Source of the DNA: a bacterium HR33
Lineage (GTDB): Bacteria; Gemmatimonadota; Gemmatimonadetes; Gemmatimonadales; GWC2-71-9
Reading direction: 5' to 3'
Assembly (NCBI GenBank): GCA_002923375.1
Contig: BEIJ01000001.1
Span: forward strand, 496,001-560,000
Length of the DNA: 64,000 nucleotides
Below are positions 26,759 to 35,334 of the stretch, one piece after another. The position numbers and the translations under genes are program-made. Position 1 is the stretch's first letter. Each line of letters opens with the position of its first letter. The notes below the pieces were generated by a model. The model searched no databases. It was not told where the DNA came from and saw only the letters and a list, made by a program, of their open reading frames with translations.

Positions 26759-28135
26759 TCAGTTGGCCGTGCGGGCCTGGCAGTCGCTAGTTTCCTCGAA
26801 CGCCGAGTTGTTCCCCTCCTCGAAGGGGATCGGCAGGCTCAGGTCGGTTCCGTAGACTCCCCCCTTGAAATATGGACCCCTGGGGTACACCGTGTCGGTC
26901 GGGCGGCCGTACTGCCGCACCAACCGCCGCATATCGCCCAACCGGTGCGCAGTGGCAAAGAGCCAAAAAGCCCGCTCTTTGAACAGCAAGTCGACCCGTG
27001 CAGTCGGCGTTCCCGGATCGGCAAGCGGGCCCAGCCCGGTCACTGTACTCCGTAGCGCGTTGAGCGTGGTGAGCCACCGCGGGTCATTCAACCTCAAGTA
27101 GTTTTCCGCCTCGATCAACCGCGCTTCCACGCCATCGGCCAAGGGAGTGGGCGAGTTTCGGGCAGGATATTTCAACTGATCGAACAGTGGAGATGACTGA
27201 TCGAAACCGATCCCTGTAGGTCCACTCCGCCGGCTCCAAGGTATCCTGGGATCGGCCTGGGCGGGGTCGGTCCCCGGACCCACAGCGCCGTCGCGAACCC
27301 TGAAGTACAAACCGTTGATCCCCTCGTTGTTGGCCAGCGACCAGCGCCGCTGCACGAACTGAAGCTGGTGCAACGAATTCTCCTGCCGTGCGCTGGTTAT
27401 GGAGTGGTTGATCCGGTAAATGAACGAAGTGGGTACCGCGGAGACCGTCGCCGCTGCACCGGCGAAGTCGCCCTTGTTCAACTGCGCTCGGGCTTTGCCC
27501 ACGCGGGCCAGATTCAGCTGGGTGGCAGAGCCGGCCCGCCCCGCGTACACCAGGGCGGAGTCGAAGTGGGCGATGGCGATGTCCAGCGACTGAATCGTCG
27601 TCTGCGGTCCGCCGTATTGGAGTTCGCCCCCTTCGACTTTGGAGTAGGGCATCCCGGAGCAGTAATTTTCCGCAAAAAAGATATAGGTGAATCCCGCCAG
27701 AGAGTGCATCTCCGCCGTCCGGGCCGCGTCTGTGGCACCCATCGGTTGGGGAGCGTTCGCTTTGATGAAATCTGCCGCGTTTTCCAGTGCGCGGCGCGCC
27801 CGATGGACGTTGCGGAAAACCCCGAGGAGGGTTCCGTTGACCCGGTTGCTGTTACGGCGATCGAACTCTTGCCTGGTGGGGAACGTACCAGAGTGGAAGA
27901 ATTCGTCGGACATCAGCCCCACGGTGGAGACCATCGCGTCACCGGTACCCGAGTTATACGCCACGGCGAAGTCCCCCAGAGCACCGTTGTAGACCGTGGG
28001 TATCGCCTGGGGACCGGAAAGGTTCTCCGGCAACACGATATCCGGATCCCGAACCTCGAGCACCTCGTCCGGATTGCAGCCGGTGGCCGTCAAAGCCAAG
28101 GCCGCGACTAGAATGCCAAGTATCTTGCTCTGCAT
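26759..28135 (-). CDS. SusD/RagB-like outer-membrane lipoprotein
   Basis: 458 aa. Signal peptide with lipobox LTATGC (Cys at about 20), so lipid-anchored at the outer membrane. The body is a TPR-rich SusD-like fold: HRARRALENAADFI, EMHSLAGFTYIFFAENYCSGMPYS, SLDIAIAHFDSALVYA, and a C-terminal LLFKERAFWLFATAHRLGDMRRLVRQYG, the conserved RA-x-E-gxR-x-D-L region. It is the substrate-binding lid for the TonB-dependent transporter encoded 17 bp upstream. Gemmatimonadota-type SusD proteins of this length are common. The substrate cannot be told. Confidence 0.88.
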   Translation of the reverse strand: MQSKILGILVAALALTATGCNPDEVLEVRDPDIVLPENLSGPQAIPTVYNGALGDFAVAYNSGTGDAMVSTVGLMSDEFFHSGTFPTRQEFDRRNSNRVNGTLLGVFRNVHRARRALENAADFIKANAPQPMGATDAARTAEMHSLAGFTYIFFAENYCSGMPYSKVEGGELQYGGPQTTIQSLDIAIAHFDSALVYAGRAGSATQLNLARVGKARAQLNKGDFAGAAATVSAVPTSFIYRINHSITSARQENSLHQLQFVQRRWSLANNEGINGLYFRVRDGAVGPGTDPAQADPRIPWSRRSGPTGIGFDQSSPLFDQLKYPARNSPTPLADGVEARLIEAENYLRLNDPRWLTTLNALRSTVTGLGPLADPGTPTARVDLLFKERAFWLFATAHRLGDMRRLVRQYGRPTDTVYPRGPYFKGGVYGTDLSLPIPFEEGNNSAFEETSDCQARTAN

Positions 28136-28152
28136 GATCGTGGCCCTCGCGC

Positions 28153-31100
28153 TCAGAAGTTCAGGTTGAGCCGCGCGATCCAGTAGCGGATAGGCGGCTG
28201 GGTCAAGAATTCCTGGGCAGTGAAGTTACCCTGATTGAGGGATGCCTCCGGGTCGAGATCCGGCCAGTCCGTTATGGTGAGGAGGTTCCGGCCGGTCAGG
28301 GTGAGACTCGCCCGCGAGACACCCAACAACCTGGCAAGGTTGTCGGGCCAGAAGAACGTCAAGGACACCTCCCGCAGCTTCCAGAAAGACGCATCCCGCA
28401 CGTAGCCAGCCCGCGTGATCTGGGCCAGGGCCATCACTGCAGCGGCCTGGTCATACAGGTCCGCACCCGGCACGTAGGCCGATTCGCAGGTCTGGATCTG
28501 GGAGCAGCGGAACCACATCGTCCCGGCGTCTCTTACGTGCCCGCCCTTGTGGTCCATCAAACCTTGGATCCGGACCCGATCGAACAGCGTAACCGCGCTA
28601 GAAATGGTAAGCTCTCGCTTCGGTAGCGGCGCGCCCAGGAACTCTGCCGTATCGCCCACTGTAATTTCCCCAATCGCAATCACACCGTCCTGGTTGGCGT
28701 CGTTCACCGCCTTGATGGGCCGCTGCCAGAAGCCGCCTAGGGGATATCCCTCCACGTGCCGCTGTATGCCGAAGGAGATCGGATCGATCCCTTCGCCGAG
28801 TTCCAGGAGCTTGTTCTCCAGTGTGGAACCGGTCAGGGTTACCTCCCATTGTAGCAGTCTGGTGTCCAGCAGGCGCGCGCTAAAGACGCCTTCCCAACCC
28901 CGGTTCTCCACCGAGCCAAGGTTCTCGAACCTAGCAGCGGCGCTACCCAGCGAGGGAGCCAGCACTCGCGACACCAGAGCATCCCGGGAGGTTTTCTTGA
29001 AGTAGGTCACCTGCACACCGACGCGCCCGTCGAACAAGTCCACATCTCCCCCTGCCTCTATTTCCCGGGCGCGCTCCGGCTTGAGGCGAGTGTTACCGAT
29101 CCCTCCCACCGTCACCCCCACCACATCTGCCCCGGTGGCATCGCTCACTCCCACCGGATTGAAGAACGCTACGGCATCGGTCGTGCCCGGCTGCAGCCCG
29201 GTCTCGCCCCAGGCACCTCTGACCCTCAAGGAGGCGAGGAAACCGATCTCGGGAAAGAACGGCTCTTCGGTGATGACCCAGGACGCGCTGAACTTGGGAT
29301 AAACTATGGCCTCGAGGTCTCGACCGAAGGAGCTAGCGTCGTCCCGCCGCACACCTAGCGTCAGGAAAAGCCGCTCGTTGAAATTAAGCTGCTCTTCCAC
29401 AAACGCACCTAACGTAATTCGCTCGGCCGTGGACTCCGTGGCCCTCGTGGTAGCCGCAGCACCCACCGACTTCGCCCCTGCAGGCAACCCGTTGCCGGTG
29501 GCACCGTTGAAAGTGAACAGATCGCGGAAGTACTGCACTCCCACCGAGCTGCGAACCTGGAGGAAACTGGACAAGCGATGGTTCGCCGTCACTCCGAAGT
29601 CGGCGGTGTATTGGTAGATCTGCGCCCGATTGGCCGTCTTATCCCCCGCCAAAAGCGTAGTGCTAGCTGGCACTTCGCCCGTTGGGAAGAATTGATCGTC
29701 TAATCGGCTGGTAAGGTCGAGCCCGGCAATCCCCCGCACCGTAAGCCAGGAGATCGGTTGCCAGTTCGCGTTCAAGCTCCCAGTAAACCGATCTACCTTT
29801 TGCCGGGTATTGATGGCGAAAACTTCCTCGGGCAGGCGGAAGCCCCAGCCTCGGTTCACGTTCCTAGACCAGGTGCCAAAGAACGCACTGGGGAGAATCC
29901 CCAGCGAGTTGTTGTCGTTCTGCACGATCTGCAAATTGCTCGTCGTAAAACCTGCCTGGGCTGATAGCTCCGCGGTGGACAACGCTTGAGTCCGGAGGTT
30001 GGACCTCAAGCTCACTCTCTCCAGACTATTGGGCCGGATCTGGCTCGGTGGCAACTCGCCGCGCACCGCCTTGAGCGAGTCTTCCACGCGCTTGGGCAGC
30101 CGGTAAGTACCCACCTCTTTTTCGTACTCCCCGGAGAGATAGTAGCTCAACAGATCGGTGCCGCCTGAGATATTGGCGCCGTATTGGCTCCGGTACCCAG
30201 TCGAAATCGGACTCTCCTCCGGATCCTCCAGCGGGTTGTACTTGAGAATGCTGTCCTGAACGCACTGACCGTTTCCTACCCGAACCAAGGTGCAGTTGTT
30301 AGTGAACGCATTCGATGGCAGCAAGCGGCCGAACGCCCGATAGTTCGTGGGGTACTCGTTAGGATCGGTCAAAACGCCCCCCTCCACATAAACGTTCCAG
30401 CGAGATCTGCCCGGCCGTCCCCGCTTGGTGGTGATCCGGATGACCCCGTTAGCGGCCTCCGTGCCGTAAAGCGTAGCCGCCGAAGGACCTTTTATGATCT
30501 CAATAGACTCGATATCCTCCGGATTCAGATCATCCAGCCGGGAAGGAGCCTGCCCACCGGTAAACACCGACACCGAAGATACGCCCTGCTCTACCCGGAT
30601 CCCGTCTACATAGACCAAAGGCTCATTGGAGAGCGAAAGACTGTTGGCCCCTCGGATCCGGATCCGCGTTCCGCTGCCTACCTGGCCACTGGATCGCTGG
30701 ACCACGACCCCAGGCGTCCTGGCGGTAAGGAGGTCGGAAAGATTGGTGATCGGAGCCTCCTCCACCACCTGCGCTGCCTGGATCTTGCCGACTACGTTCC
30801 CCAGCTCCCGTTGCCTCTGTTCCCCGGTTGCTGTCACTACTACCTCGTCCAGCGAAACCACCGCCGCCGGGATGTCGAAATCCACAGTCAGCTGAGCTCC
30901 AGACGGGACATTAAGCACCTGCACCTGGGCCTGGTAGCCGATCCGCGCCGCGCGAATCTGCACCCTTCCGGGAAGCACATTGCGCAACGTGTAGCGACCT
31001 TCGGCGTCGGTTGTCGCCTGAATGTTGGTCCCAACTACAGTGACCACTGCATCTGGGATCGGGCGGCCGGAGTTTTGATCCAGCACTCGACCGCTGATCG

Positions 31101-31191
31101 TCGCCTGCTGAGCCAGCGCCGGAGCGGCAAAACCGAGCCCCGCGACCGCCAGGCCCATGGCGAACCAAGTCCGCACTTTCGCTAAACTCAT
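28153..31191 (-). CDS. SusC/RagA-type TonB-dependent outer-membrane transporter
   Basis: 1012 aa from ATG 31191; a longer frame to 31257 lacks support, and the signal peptide WFAMGLAVAGLGFAAPALAQ begins right after this ATG. Then follow a carboxypeptidase-like beta domain (ATISGRVLDQ to IGYQ), a TonB-box region (SLDEVVVTATG), the plug with the SusC mark YGTEAANGVIRITTKRG, and a large 22-strand-type barrel ending in LNF. It imports a ligand captured by the SusD partner, using TonB energy. No degradative enzymes flank the pair, so glycan, peptide or siderophore are all possible. Confidence 0.92.
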   Translation of the reverse strand: MSLAKVRTWFAMGLAVAGLGFAAPALAQQATISGRVLDQNSGRPIPDAVVTVVGTNIQATTDAEGRYTLRNVLPGRVQIRAARIGYQAQVQVLNVPSGAQLTVDFDIPAAVVSLDEVVVTATGEQRQRELGNVVGKIQAAQVVEEAPITNLSDLLTARTPGVVVQRSSGQVGSGTRIRIRGANSLSLSNEPLVYVDGIRVEQGVSSVSVFTGGQAPSRLDDLNPEDIESIEIIKGPSAATLYGTEAANGVIRITTKRGRPGRSRWNVYVEGGVLTDPNEYPTNYRAFGRLLPSNAFTNNCTLVRVGNGQCVQDSILKYNPLEDPEESPISTGYRSQYGANISGGTDLLSYYLSGEYEKEVGTYRLPKRVEDSLKAVRGELPPSQIRPNSLERVSLRSNLRTQALSTAELSAQAGFTTSNLQIVQNDNNSLGILPSAFFGTWSRNVNRGWGFRLPEEVFAINTRQKVDRFTGSLNANWQPISWLTVRGIAGLDLTSRLDDQFFPTGEVPASTTLLAGDKTANRAQIYQYTADFGVTANHRLSSFLQVRSSVGVQYFRDLFTFNGATGNGLPAGAKSVGAAATTRATESTAERITLGAFVEEQLNFNERLFLTLGVRRDDASSFGRDLEAIVYPKFSASWVITEEPFFPEIGFLASLRVRGAWGETGLQPGTTDAVAFFNPVGVSDATGADVVGVTVGGIGNTRLKPERAREIEAGGDVDLFDGRVGVQVTYFKKTSRDALVSRVLAPSLGSAAARFENLGSVENRGWEGVFSARLLDTRLLQWEVTLTGSTLENKLLELGEGIDPISFGIQRHVEGYPLGGFWQRPIKAVNDANQDGVIAIGEITVGDTAEFLGAPLPKRELTISSAVTLFDRVRIQGLMDHKGGHVRDAGTMWFRCSQIQTCESAYVPGADLYDQAAAVMALAQITRAGYVRDASFWKLREVSLTFFWPDNLARLLGVSRASLTLTGRNLLTITDWPDLDPEASLNQGNFTAQEFLTQPPIRYWIARLNLNF

Positions 31192-31454
31192 CTTCTGCCT
31201 CGCGTTACTTAAGGTTGGAAGCCTTTCACCACACCATCCACCCAGCCCCCACTGCACGACCCAAAAGCGCTATCCGCAATGACTCACCTCCTTCCGATGA
31301 AAAACGTGGAACGCCGGTCGGTTGCCGGCCGAAGCACGCCAGCCACTTCTCACCAGCCGGCAACCAGAGTGCATACTAAACCATTAAGCCGCATGAACAT
31401 ACGAGGGATATCGAACCTCCAAACACCTCAGTTTTCCGCCCGCTCCCGATTTTG
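31192..31454 (-). promoter_or_regulatory. Long leader/promoter region of the susCD-like pair
   Basis: 263 bases with no gene. It holds a perfect 9-bp inverted repeat GTTGCCGGC (31321-31329) and GCCGGCAAC (31356-31364) with a 26-base loop, able to form a stem in either strand. A TTGACA hexamer on the minus strand (31453-31458) overlaps the FTR1 stop; 17 bp on, AAAACT is a poor -10, so this promoter is only a candidate. A weak GAGGCAG lies just before the ATG. Confidence 0.45.
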
Positions 31455-33446
31455 TCAAGAGGCTTTAACCCGCCGGGGCTCGATCCAGAACACCCACCCC
31501 AGCGCCACGCCCAGCGCCGCCAACATAGCCGCCTGAAAGGCAAACGTCTGCAAGGTGGGGAAAATTCCCAGCGCCGGTACCGCCGGTATCCAGCTGAGAG
31601 GGGTGGCCGGCAAATATCCGGCCTCTTGCAGTTCGGCTATCCCCTGCCCGACGAAGCTGAAGGCCATCAAATACAAAAGGGCGCTGGTGGTTGCAAAAAA
31701 TGGCCTGAGGGGGATGCGCCTGCCATACCTCTGCATCACGAAATAGACTCCGGCGAGGATCGCTCCGCCGACGGCGATTCCGGCAAAGATGGCTACTGCG
31801 CTGGCCCGCCCCGCCTCCGAGCTAGCAAAAAGGGCGGCATAAAACAAAACCGTTTCGAAACCTTCTCTGTAAACGGCCAGGAAAGCCACCGCCGCAAGCG
31901 CCAGCGCCCGCCTCGAGCTCAACGCCTCCCCCATTTTGGAGGCCACGAACGCCTGCCATTTGCGAAGCTCGATCTTGGAAACCAACCAGTACGAAACCCA
32001 GAAAAGCACCACCGCGGCGGCCAGCATGGTGACACCCTCCAACGCTTCCCGAGAAGCGGCGGATCGGGCAAACCACAAGGCGTAAGCACCCGCCGTCAGG
32101 AGGCTCGCTCCCACCGCGGCCAAAACTCCGTAGCCGATTTCTCGCTTGCGCTCCTCGGCACCGGCACGCACCAAGTACGCCACCAGAGCGCCGATTATCA
32201 GGATCGCCTCCAATCCCTCGCGCAGGATGATCACCAGAGACTGGCCGAACAACAAAGGCAGTGATTCTTGTCCGGCAAGGACACCTGCGGCCCGATCCAA
32301 GGCTGTATCCACTCCTGCGGCGGCCCGATCCAAGGCACCGGGATCCAAACGACCGGCTCCGAGAACCGCTCTGAGATCGGCGAAGGCACGTTCCACAGCG
32401 GCCGCGGCCGAGGCGCTCCGCGCCCTTACACGGGCCTCGATTCCCTCGAAAACCAGATAGGCATCGAGAGCCGTCCTTTCGGCGGAGGCTGCGTCGCCCT
32501 CTCTTGCCTGGTCCACCGCCGCCGCAACCTTGGCGCGAGCGGCTTCTATCACCCTCCTTGCGGCGAGCCTGGCGTCGGCGCCCAAGAACTCCGCAGCGCC
32601 GGCAGTTCTCGCATATGCCACCGCGGCCCTGAGCAGCGAATCCGGCAACTCCCCTCCCAGCTGCGAGCGGAGCCAAGCGGCCAAGGAGTCGTCGGACATA
32701 GCGGCGGTTTGCGCAAAACCGGAAAGCGAGACCAGACAGTCCGGACACCGCTCCCGGAGCAGCGCCTCGCCGGCAGCGCGCTCCCGATCGCTAAAACGGA
32801 AATTGGAAGCGTAAAGCGCCAGCGCCCAGCGTTCTTCTTCCGAAAGCAATTGCGAAAACCCGGGCATTGCCGTTCCGGCAACGCCCACGTTGATCTTGCG
32901 GAAAAAGTCCAGCGGACTGGCGTCGCGCAGCGCGGGGTCTGTAAAGTCGGCCGGAGGAGGCTCCAGACCCGACGCCAGCGGGCCCCGCCCGTCCCCCAAA
33001 GGACCGTGGCAGCTGCTGCACTGCTCCCGGTACCGCTGCTCCGCCAGGGACAGTACCGGAGCTTCTCGAGGCAGAGGGTCCAAAGCCAGCCCCAAGGCTC
33101 GAGCCAGCTCTTCTCTAAGGCCCTGTGCCAGCGCTCGCAGCTCCTCCGCCGGGCGGCGCGCGGCTACACCGGCGATGATCTTTTCCAGCCCGGCCCGCAC
33201 TGCCGGCCCGACTTCCGCCGGCAATTCCCCAGCCAACTCCACAGCCTCCGTTAGGAAGAGTTCGGCCTCCTCGAGCTCGGCTGGGCTCACCACTCGGCCA
33301 CCTACCACGCCCAAGGCGTACTCGTCAATAGCGATGGCGGTAATATCGGCAAGTCTCCGGGCGCGCTCGCCGGTCCCCGATTGCGCCATAGCGGGACCGG
33401 GAACGGGCGGTAGGATTAGGATGAGGAGCAAGCAAATGAGAATCAT
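31455..33446 (-). CDS. Cytochrome c-FTR1 iron permease fusion
   Basis: 663 aa from ATG 33446. A signal peptide (MILICLLLILILPP to AMA) is followed by a helical periplasmic domain (about 25-125), a cytochrome c domain with haem motif CSSCH (143-147) and likely axial Met in GTAMPGF (M194), an extra CPDC pair (234-237), a second helical region, and a seven-span FTR1 domain from about 395 with both iron-binding motifs REGLE (409-413) and REGFE (527-531). It probably imports ferrous iron after periplasmic oxidation, the cytochrome accepting electrons. The Fur-like box on its start indicates iron repression. An upstream GTG (33497) would place start and promoter inside the coding sequence and is disfavoured. 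Confidence 0.9.
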   Translation of the reverse strand: MILICLLLILILPPVPGPAMAQSGTGERARRLADITAIAIDEYALGVVGGRVVSPAELEEAELFLTEAVELAGELPAEVGPAVRAGLEKIIAGVAARRPAEELRALAQGLREELARALGLALDPLPREAPVLSLAEQRYREQCSSCHGPLGDGRGPLASGLEPPPADFTDPALRDASPLDFFRKINVGVAGTAMPGFSQLLSEEERWALALYASNFRFSDRERAAGEALLRERCPDCLVSLSGFAQTAAMSDDSLAAWLRSQLGGELPDSLLRAAVAYARTAGAAEFLGADARLAARRVIEAARAKVAAAVDQAREGDAASAERTALDAYLVFEGIEARVRARSASAAAAVERAFADLRAVLGAGRLDPGALDRAAAGVDTALDRAAGVLAGQESLPLLFGQSLVIILREGLEAILIIGALVAYLVRAGAEERKREIGYGVLAAVGASLLTAGAYALWFARSAASREALEGVTMLAAAVVLFWVSYWLVSKIELRKWQAFVASKMGEALSSRRALALAAVAFLAVYREGFETVLFYAALFASSEAGRASAVAIFAGIAVGGAILAGVYFVMQRYGRRIPLRPFFATTSALLYLMAFSFVGQGIAELQEAGYLPATPLSWIPAVPALGIFPTLQTFAFQAAMLAALGVALGWVFWIEPRRVKAS

Positions 33447-33451
33447 TCTCA
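33437..33451 (-). promoter_or_regulatory. Perfect Fur-box-like palindrome over the FTR1 start codon
   Basis: TGAGAATCATTCTCA is a perfect 7-1-7 inverted repeat and matches the Fur consensus TGATAATNATTATCA at all but two symmetrical positions. The start codon (33444-33446) lies in its centre, and the predicted transcription start is just upstream, so bound Fur would block both initiation and elongation of the iron permease gene. Confidence 0.82.
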
Positions 33452-33460
33452 AGCGGCAGG

Positions 33461-33489
33461 ATTTTACCGCCCCGACACTCCACACGCAA
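33461..33489 (-). promoter_or_regulatory. Promoter of the FTR1 fusion gene
   Basis: On the minus strand TTGCGT (33484-33489) and TAAAAT (33461-33466) are separated by exactly 17 bp. The ATG at 33446 begins only 14 bases after the -10, leaving an untranslated leader of about 7 bases, too short for a normal ribosome site; none is seen. The message is therefore nearly leaderless. Confidence 0.6.
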
Positions 33490-33509
33490 CCCCCCACATG
33501 CCACTCAGC

Positions 33510-33914
33510 CTATAGCAAGATCACTACGGCGACCGCGTGCGTATGCGAATGAGAAAGAGAAATCAACGCGCGCGATACGCCCATGCGCCGCGCCCGTTCC
33601 TGAGCTCTTCCTTTGAACAGCAGTGCGGGGCGGCCTTCGGGCGAGCGCAATACCTCGAACTCCTGCCAGCCGATGTATCCCCCGTTCTCCGAAGGAAAAA
33701 GAGCTTTGAAGGCTGCTTCCTTGGCCGCAACCCGCGCGGCCACATGGCGGGCCGGCTCGCCTCGACTCAGGCAGTAGCGGCGCTCTCCTTCGGTAAGCAA
33801 GCGCCGCAGCAGCTTCTCCCCGCCACGCTCCAGCATCCGCTGCACGCGAGCAATGTCCACCAAGTCTATGCCCACTCCCAGAGGGGTCAGCGGGCCAGCG
33901 GAAGCCGAATCCAT
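33510..33914 (-). CDS. acpS: Holo-[acyl-carrier-protein] synthase
   Basis: 134-aa phosphopantetheinyl transferase that activates acyl carrier protein. Family marks are GVGIDLVDIARV near the start, the metal-binding AAKEAAFKAL and a C-terminal SLSHSHTHAVAVVIL. ATG 33914 is chosen; longer in-frame extensions overlap the upstream gene and show no family similarity. With this start, acpS overlaps the upstream gene by 28 bp. Confidence 0.94.
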   Translation of the reverse strand: MDSASAGPLTPLGVGIDLVDIARVQRMLERGGEKLLRRLLTEGERRYCLSRGEPARHVAARVAAKEAAFKALFPSENGGYIGWQEFEVLRSPEGRPALLFKGRAQERARRMGVSRALISLSHSHTHAVAVVILL

Positions 33915-34636
33915 AGATCTCGCAACCAGTCGGGAAAGGGGAGATAGCCTCCCAGCACCAGGCCCACCCACACGGCCAGCCCGAGCCCAACCGAGCCGGC
34001 TAGCACCACCGGCCAAAGGGGCCTGCGCCACTGAGCCACGAACTCGGCCGCCTGGTCGAGGCGCCGCGCCTCCGCTTCAACTTCTTGTTCCAGCGCCAAC
34101 CACGCCGCTTCCAGCTTGCGGGCGGCGGCCTTCAACGTCTCCTGCCAGTCTTCCAGCAACCGGCGCTGGGCTGGGGTCGCCATGGCTGCCTCCCGAGCCA
34201 GCTCCGCCATCCGGTCCAAGACGGGCACCAACACCGCTCCCGCGGAGGCGAGCCGCGCTTTGAGGACCCGCTTTTCCGCTTCGCCGGGCAGGAACCTTTT
34301 CAGCAACCGGCGCGGCATCTTGGCAGCGGCCGCCCGCATTTCGATCTCTGCGCGAATCTTGTCCAGCATCAGCGTGCTGACGCCTTCCACCGCCCGGTCC
34401 CAGGCCGAAAGCCACGCCTCCCTTCCCACCGCCTCGAAGACCGGCCAGCGCTCGTCCCGCCCTGCAAGTTGCCGAGCCTCCCCGGCCAGCTCCATTATTC
34501 GGGTGGCCAGATCGATTCGAATTTCGTCCAATGCCAGACCGCCCGGCTGCTGGTTACCCGTGCCGGTGACCAGCTTGCCGAGATGCGGGCCCAGCTCCGG
34601 AACCCGGATCGGCAAAAGCAGCTTCGACCCGTTCAT
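33887..34636 (-). CDS. Unknown helical protein with C-terminal membrane anchor
   Basis: 249 aa, not recognised. The body is strongly helical and charged, with long Ala/Glu/Arg stretches (AAARKLEAAWLALEQEVEAEARRLDQAAEF) that could form a coiled coil, then one C-terminal hydrophobic span (WPVVLAGSVGLGLAVWVGLVLGGYL, about 213-237) and a short tail. That is a tail-anchored layout with the bulk in the cytoplasm. The ATG overlaps the HAD gene stop (ATGA) and the 3' end overlaps acpS, so it is cotranscribed with them. Confidence 0.75.
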   Translation of the reverse strand: MNGSKLLLPIRVPELGPHLGKLVTGTGNQQPGGLALDEIRIDLATRIMELAGEARQLAGRDERWPVFEAVGREAWLSAWDRAVEGVSTLMLDKIRAEIEMRAAAAKMPRRLLKRFLPGEAEKRVLKARLASAGAVLVPVLDRMAELAREAAMATPAQRRLLEDWQETLKAAARKLEAAWLALEQEVEAEARRLDQAAEFVAQWRRPLWPVVLAGSVGLGLAVWVGLVLGGYLPFPDWLRDLWIRLPLAR

Positions 34637-35334
34637 GCGTAAATCGCAGAGAGAACCGGCTCCGGGTCGGCAAACGATTCGAACGCGGCGAAGGCTCCCG
34701 CCTCCAAAAGCTCCCTCACGGTGAACGACCCCGTGGCCACCCCGATCGCGCGGGCGTCGAGTTGTCGCCCGCAGGTCATGTCGGCGGGGGTGTCGCCCAC
34801 GATGACCAAATCTCGGCCTCTTACCGGCCTTCCCATGAGAGGAACGGCCCGCTCTACCGCGATGGCCGGCAGCCGCCAGCGCTCCGCCGCGTCGGACCCG
34901 AAAGCTCCAACCCTAAAGCGCCCGGGATCCAAGCCCGCGGCTCTGAGCTTCAGCTCCGCACCGGCGGCGAGATTCCCGGTCAACAGTCCAACCAGCGCAT
35001 CCCCCCGCTCTTCCAGCCGGCGGAGCAGCTCTTCCACTCCGGCGTACAACTTGGTTCTTCCCCGGGAGCGCTCCAGTTCCGCGGCGAGAAGCTCTACGTA
35101 TCGCCTGCAAACCAACTCGTGCCGCTCCCGATGTGACGCGTCCGGATGGCCGGCCGCAGTGAGAAGTTCTTCGATTATCTGCGGGTCGGTCTTCCCGTCG
35201 AACCGATAGCCTTCGATGGGGCCGGTAGTGCCCATCTCTTCGAGCAGCGCCCGGCGAATCGCCCTCCGGCCCGCGCCGTCGGTCCAAAGCAGGGTACCGT
35301 CGATATCGAAAAGAACCAGTTTCCTCACTAGCAC
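34633..35334 (-). CDS. HAD-superfamily phosphatase, phosphoglycolate-phosphatase-like
   Basis: 233 aa. Motif I LFDIDGTLLWTDG gives the nucleophile and acid Asp, motif II LLTGN, and motif IV GDTPADMTCGRQ. The helical cap lies between residues about 15 and 90. It resembles Gph/PGP-type phosphatases; with glcDEF elsewhere in the window a 2-phosphoglycolate substrate would make sense, but HAD substrate calls from sequence are weak. It overlaps the P1 peptidase gene by 7 bp and the tail-anchored protein gene by 4 bp. Confidence 0.87.
   Translation of the reverse strand: MLVRKLVLFDIDGTLLWTDGAGRRAIRRALLEEMGTTGPIEGYRFDGKTDPQIIEELLTAAGHPDASHRERHELVCRRYVELLAAELERSRGRTKLYAGVEELLRRLEERGDALVGLLTGNLAAGAELKLRAAGLDPGRFRVGAFGSDAAERWRLPAIAVERAVPLMGRPVRGRDLVIVGDTPADMTCGRQLDARAIGVATGSFTVRELLEAGAFAAFESFADPEPVLSAIYA

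Noticed and set aside
31430-31458. TTGACA-17-AAAACT as the susC-like promoter
   Set aside because: The -35 is perfect but the -10 matches only three of six bases; kept only as a weak candidate in the leader entry.
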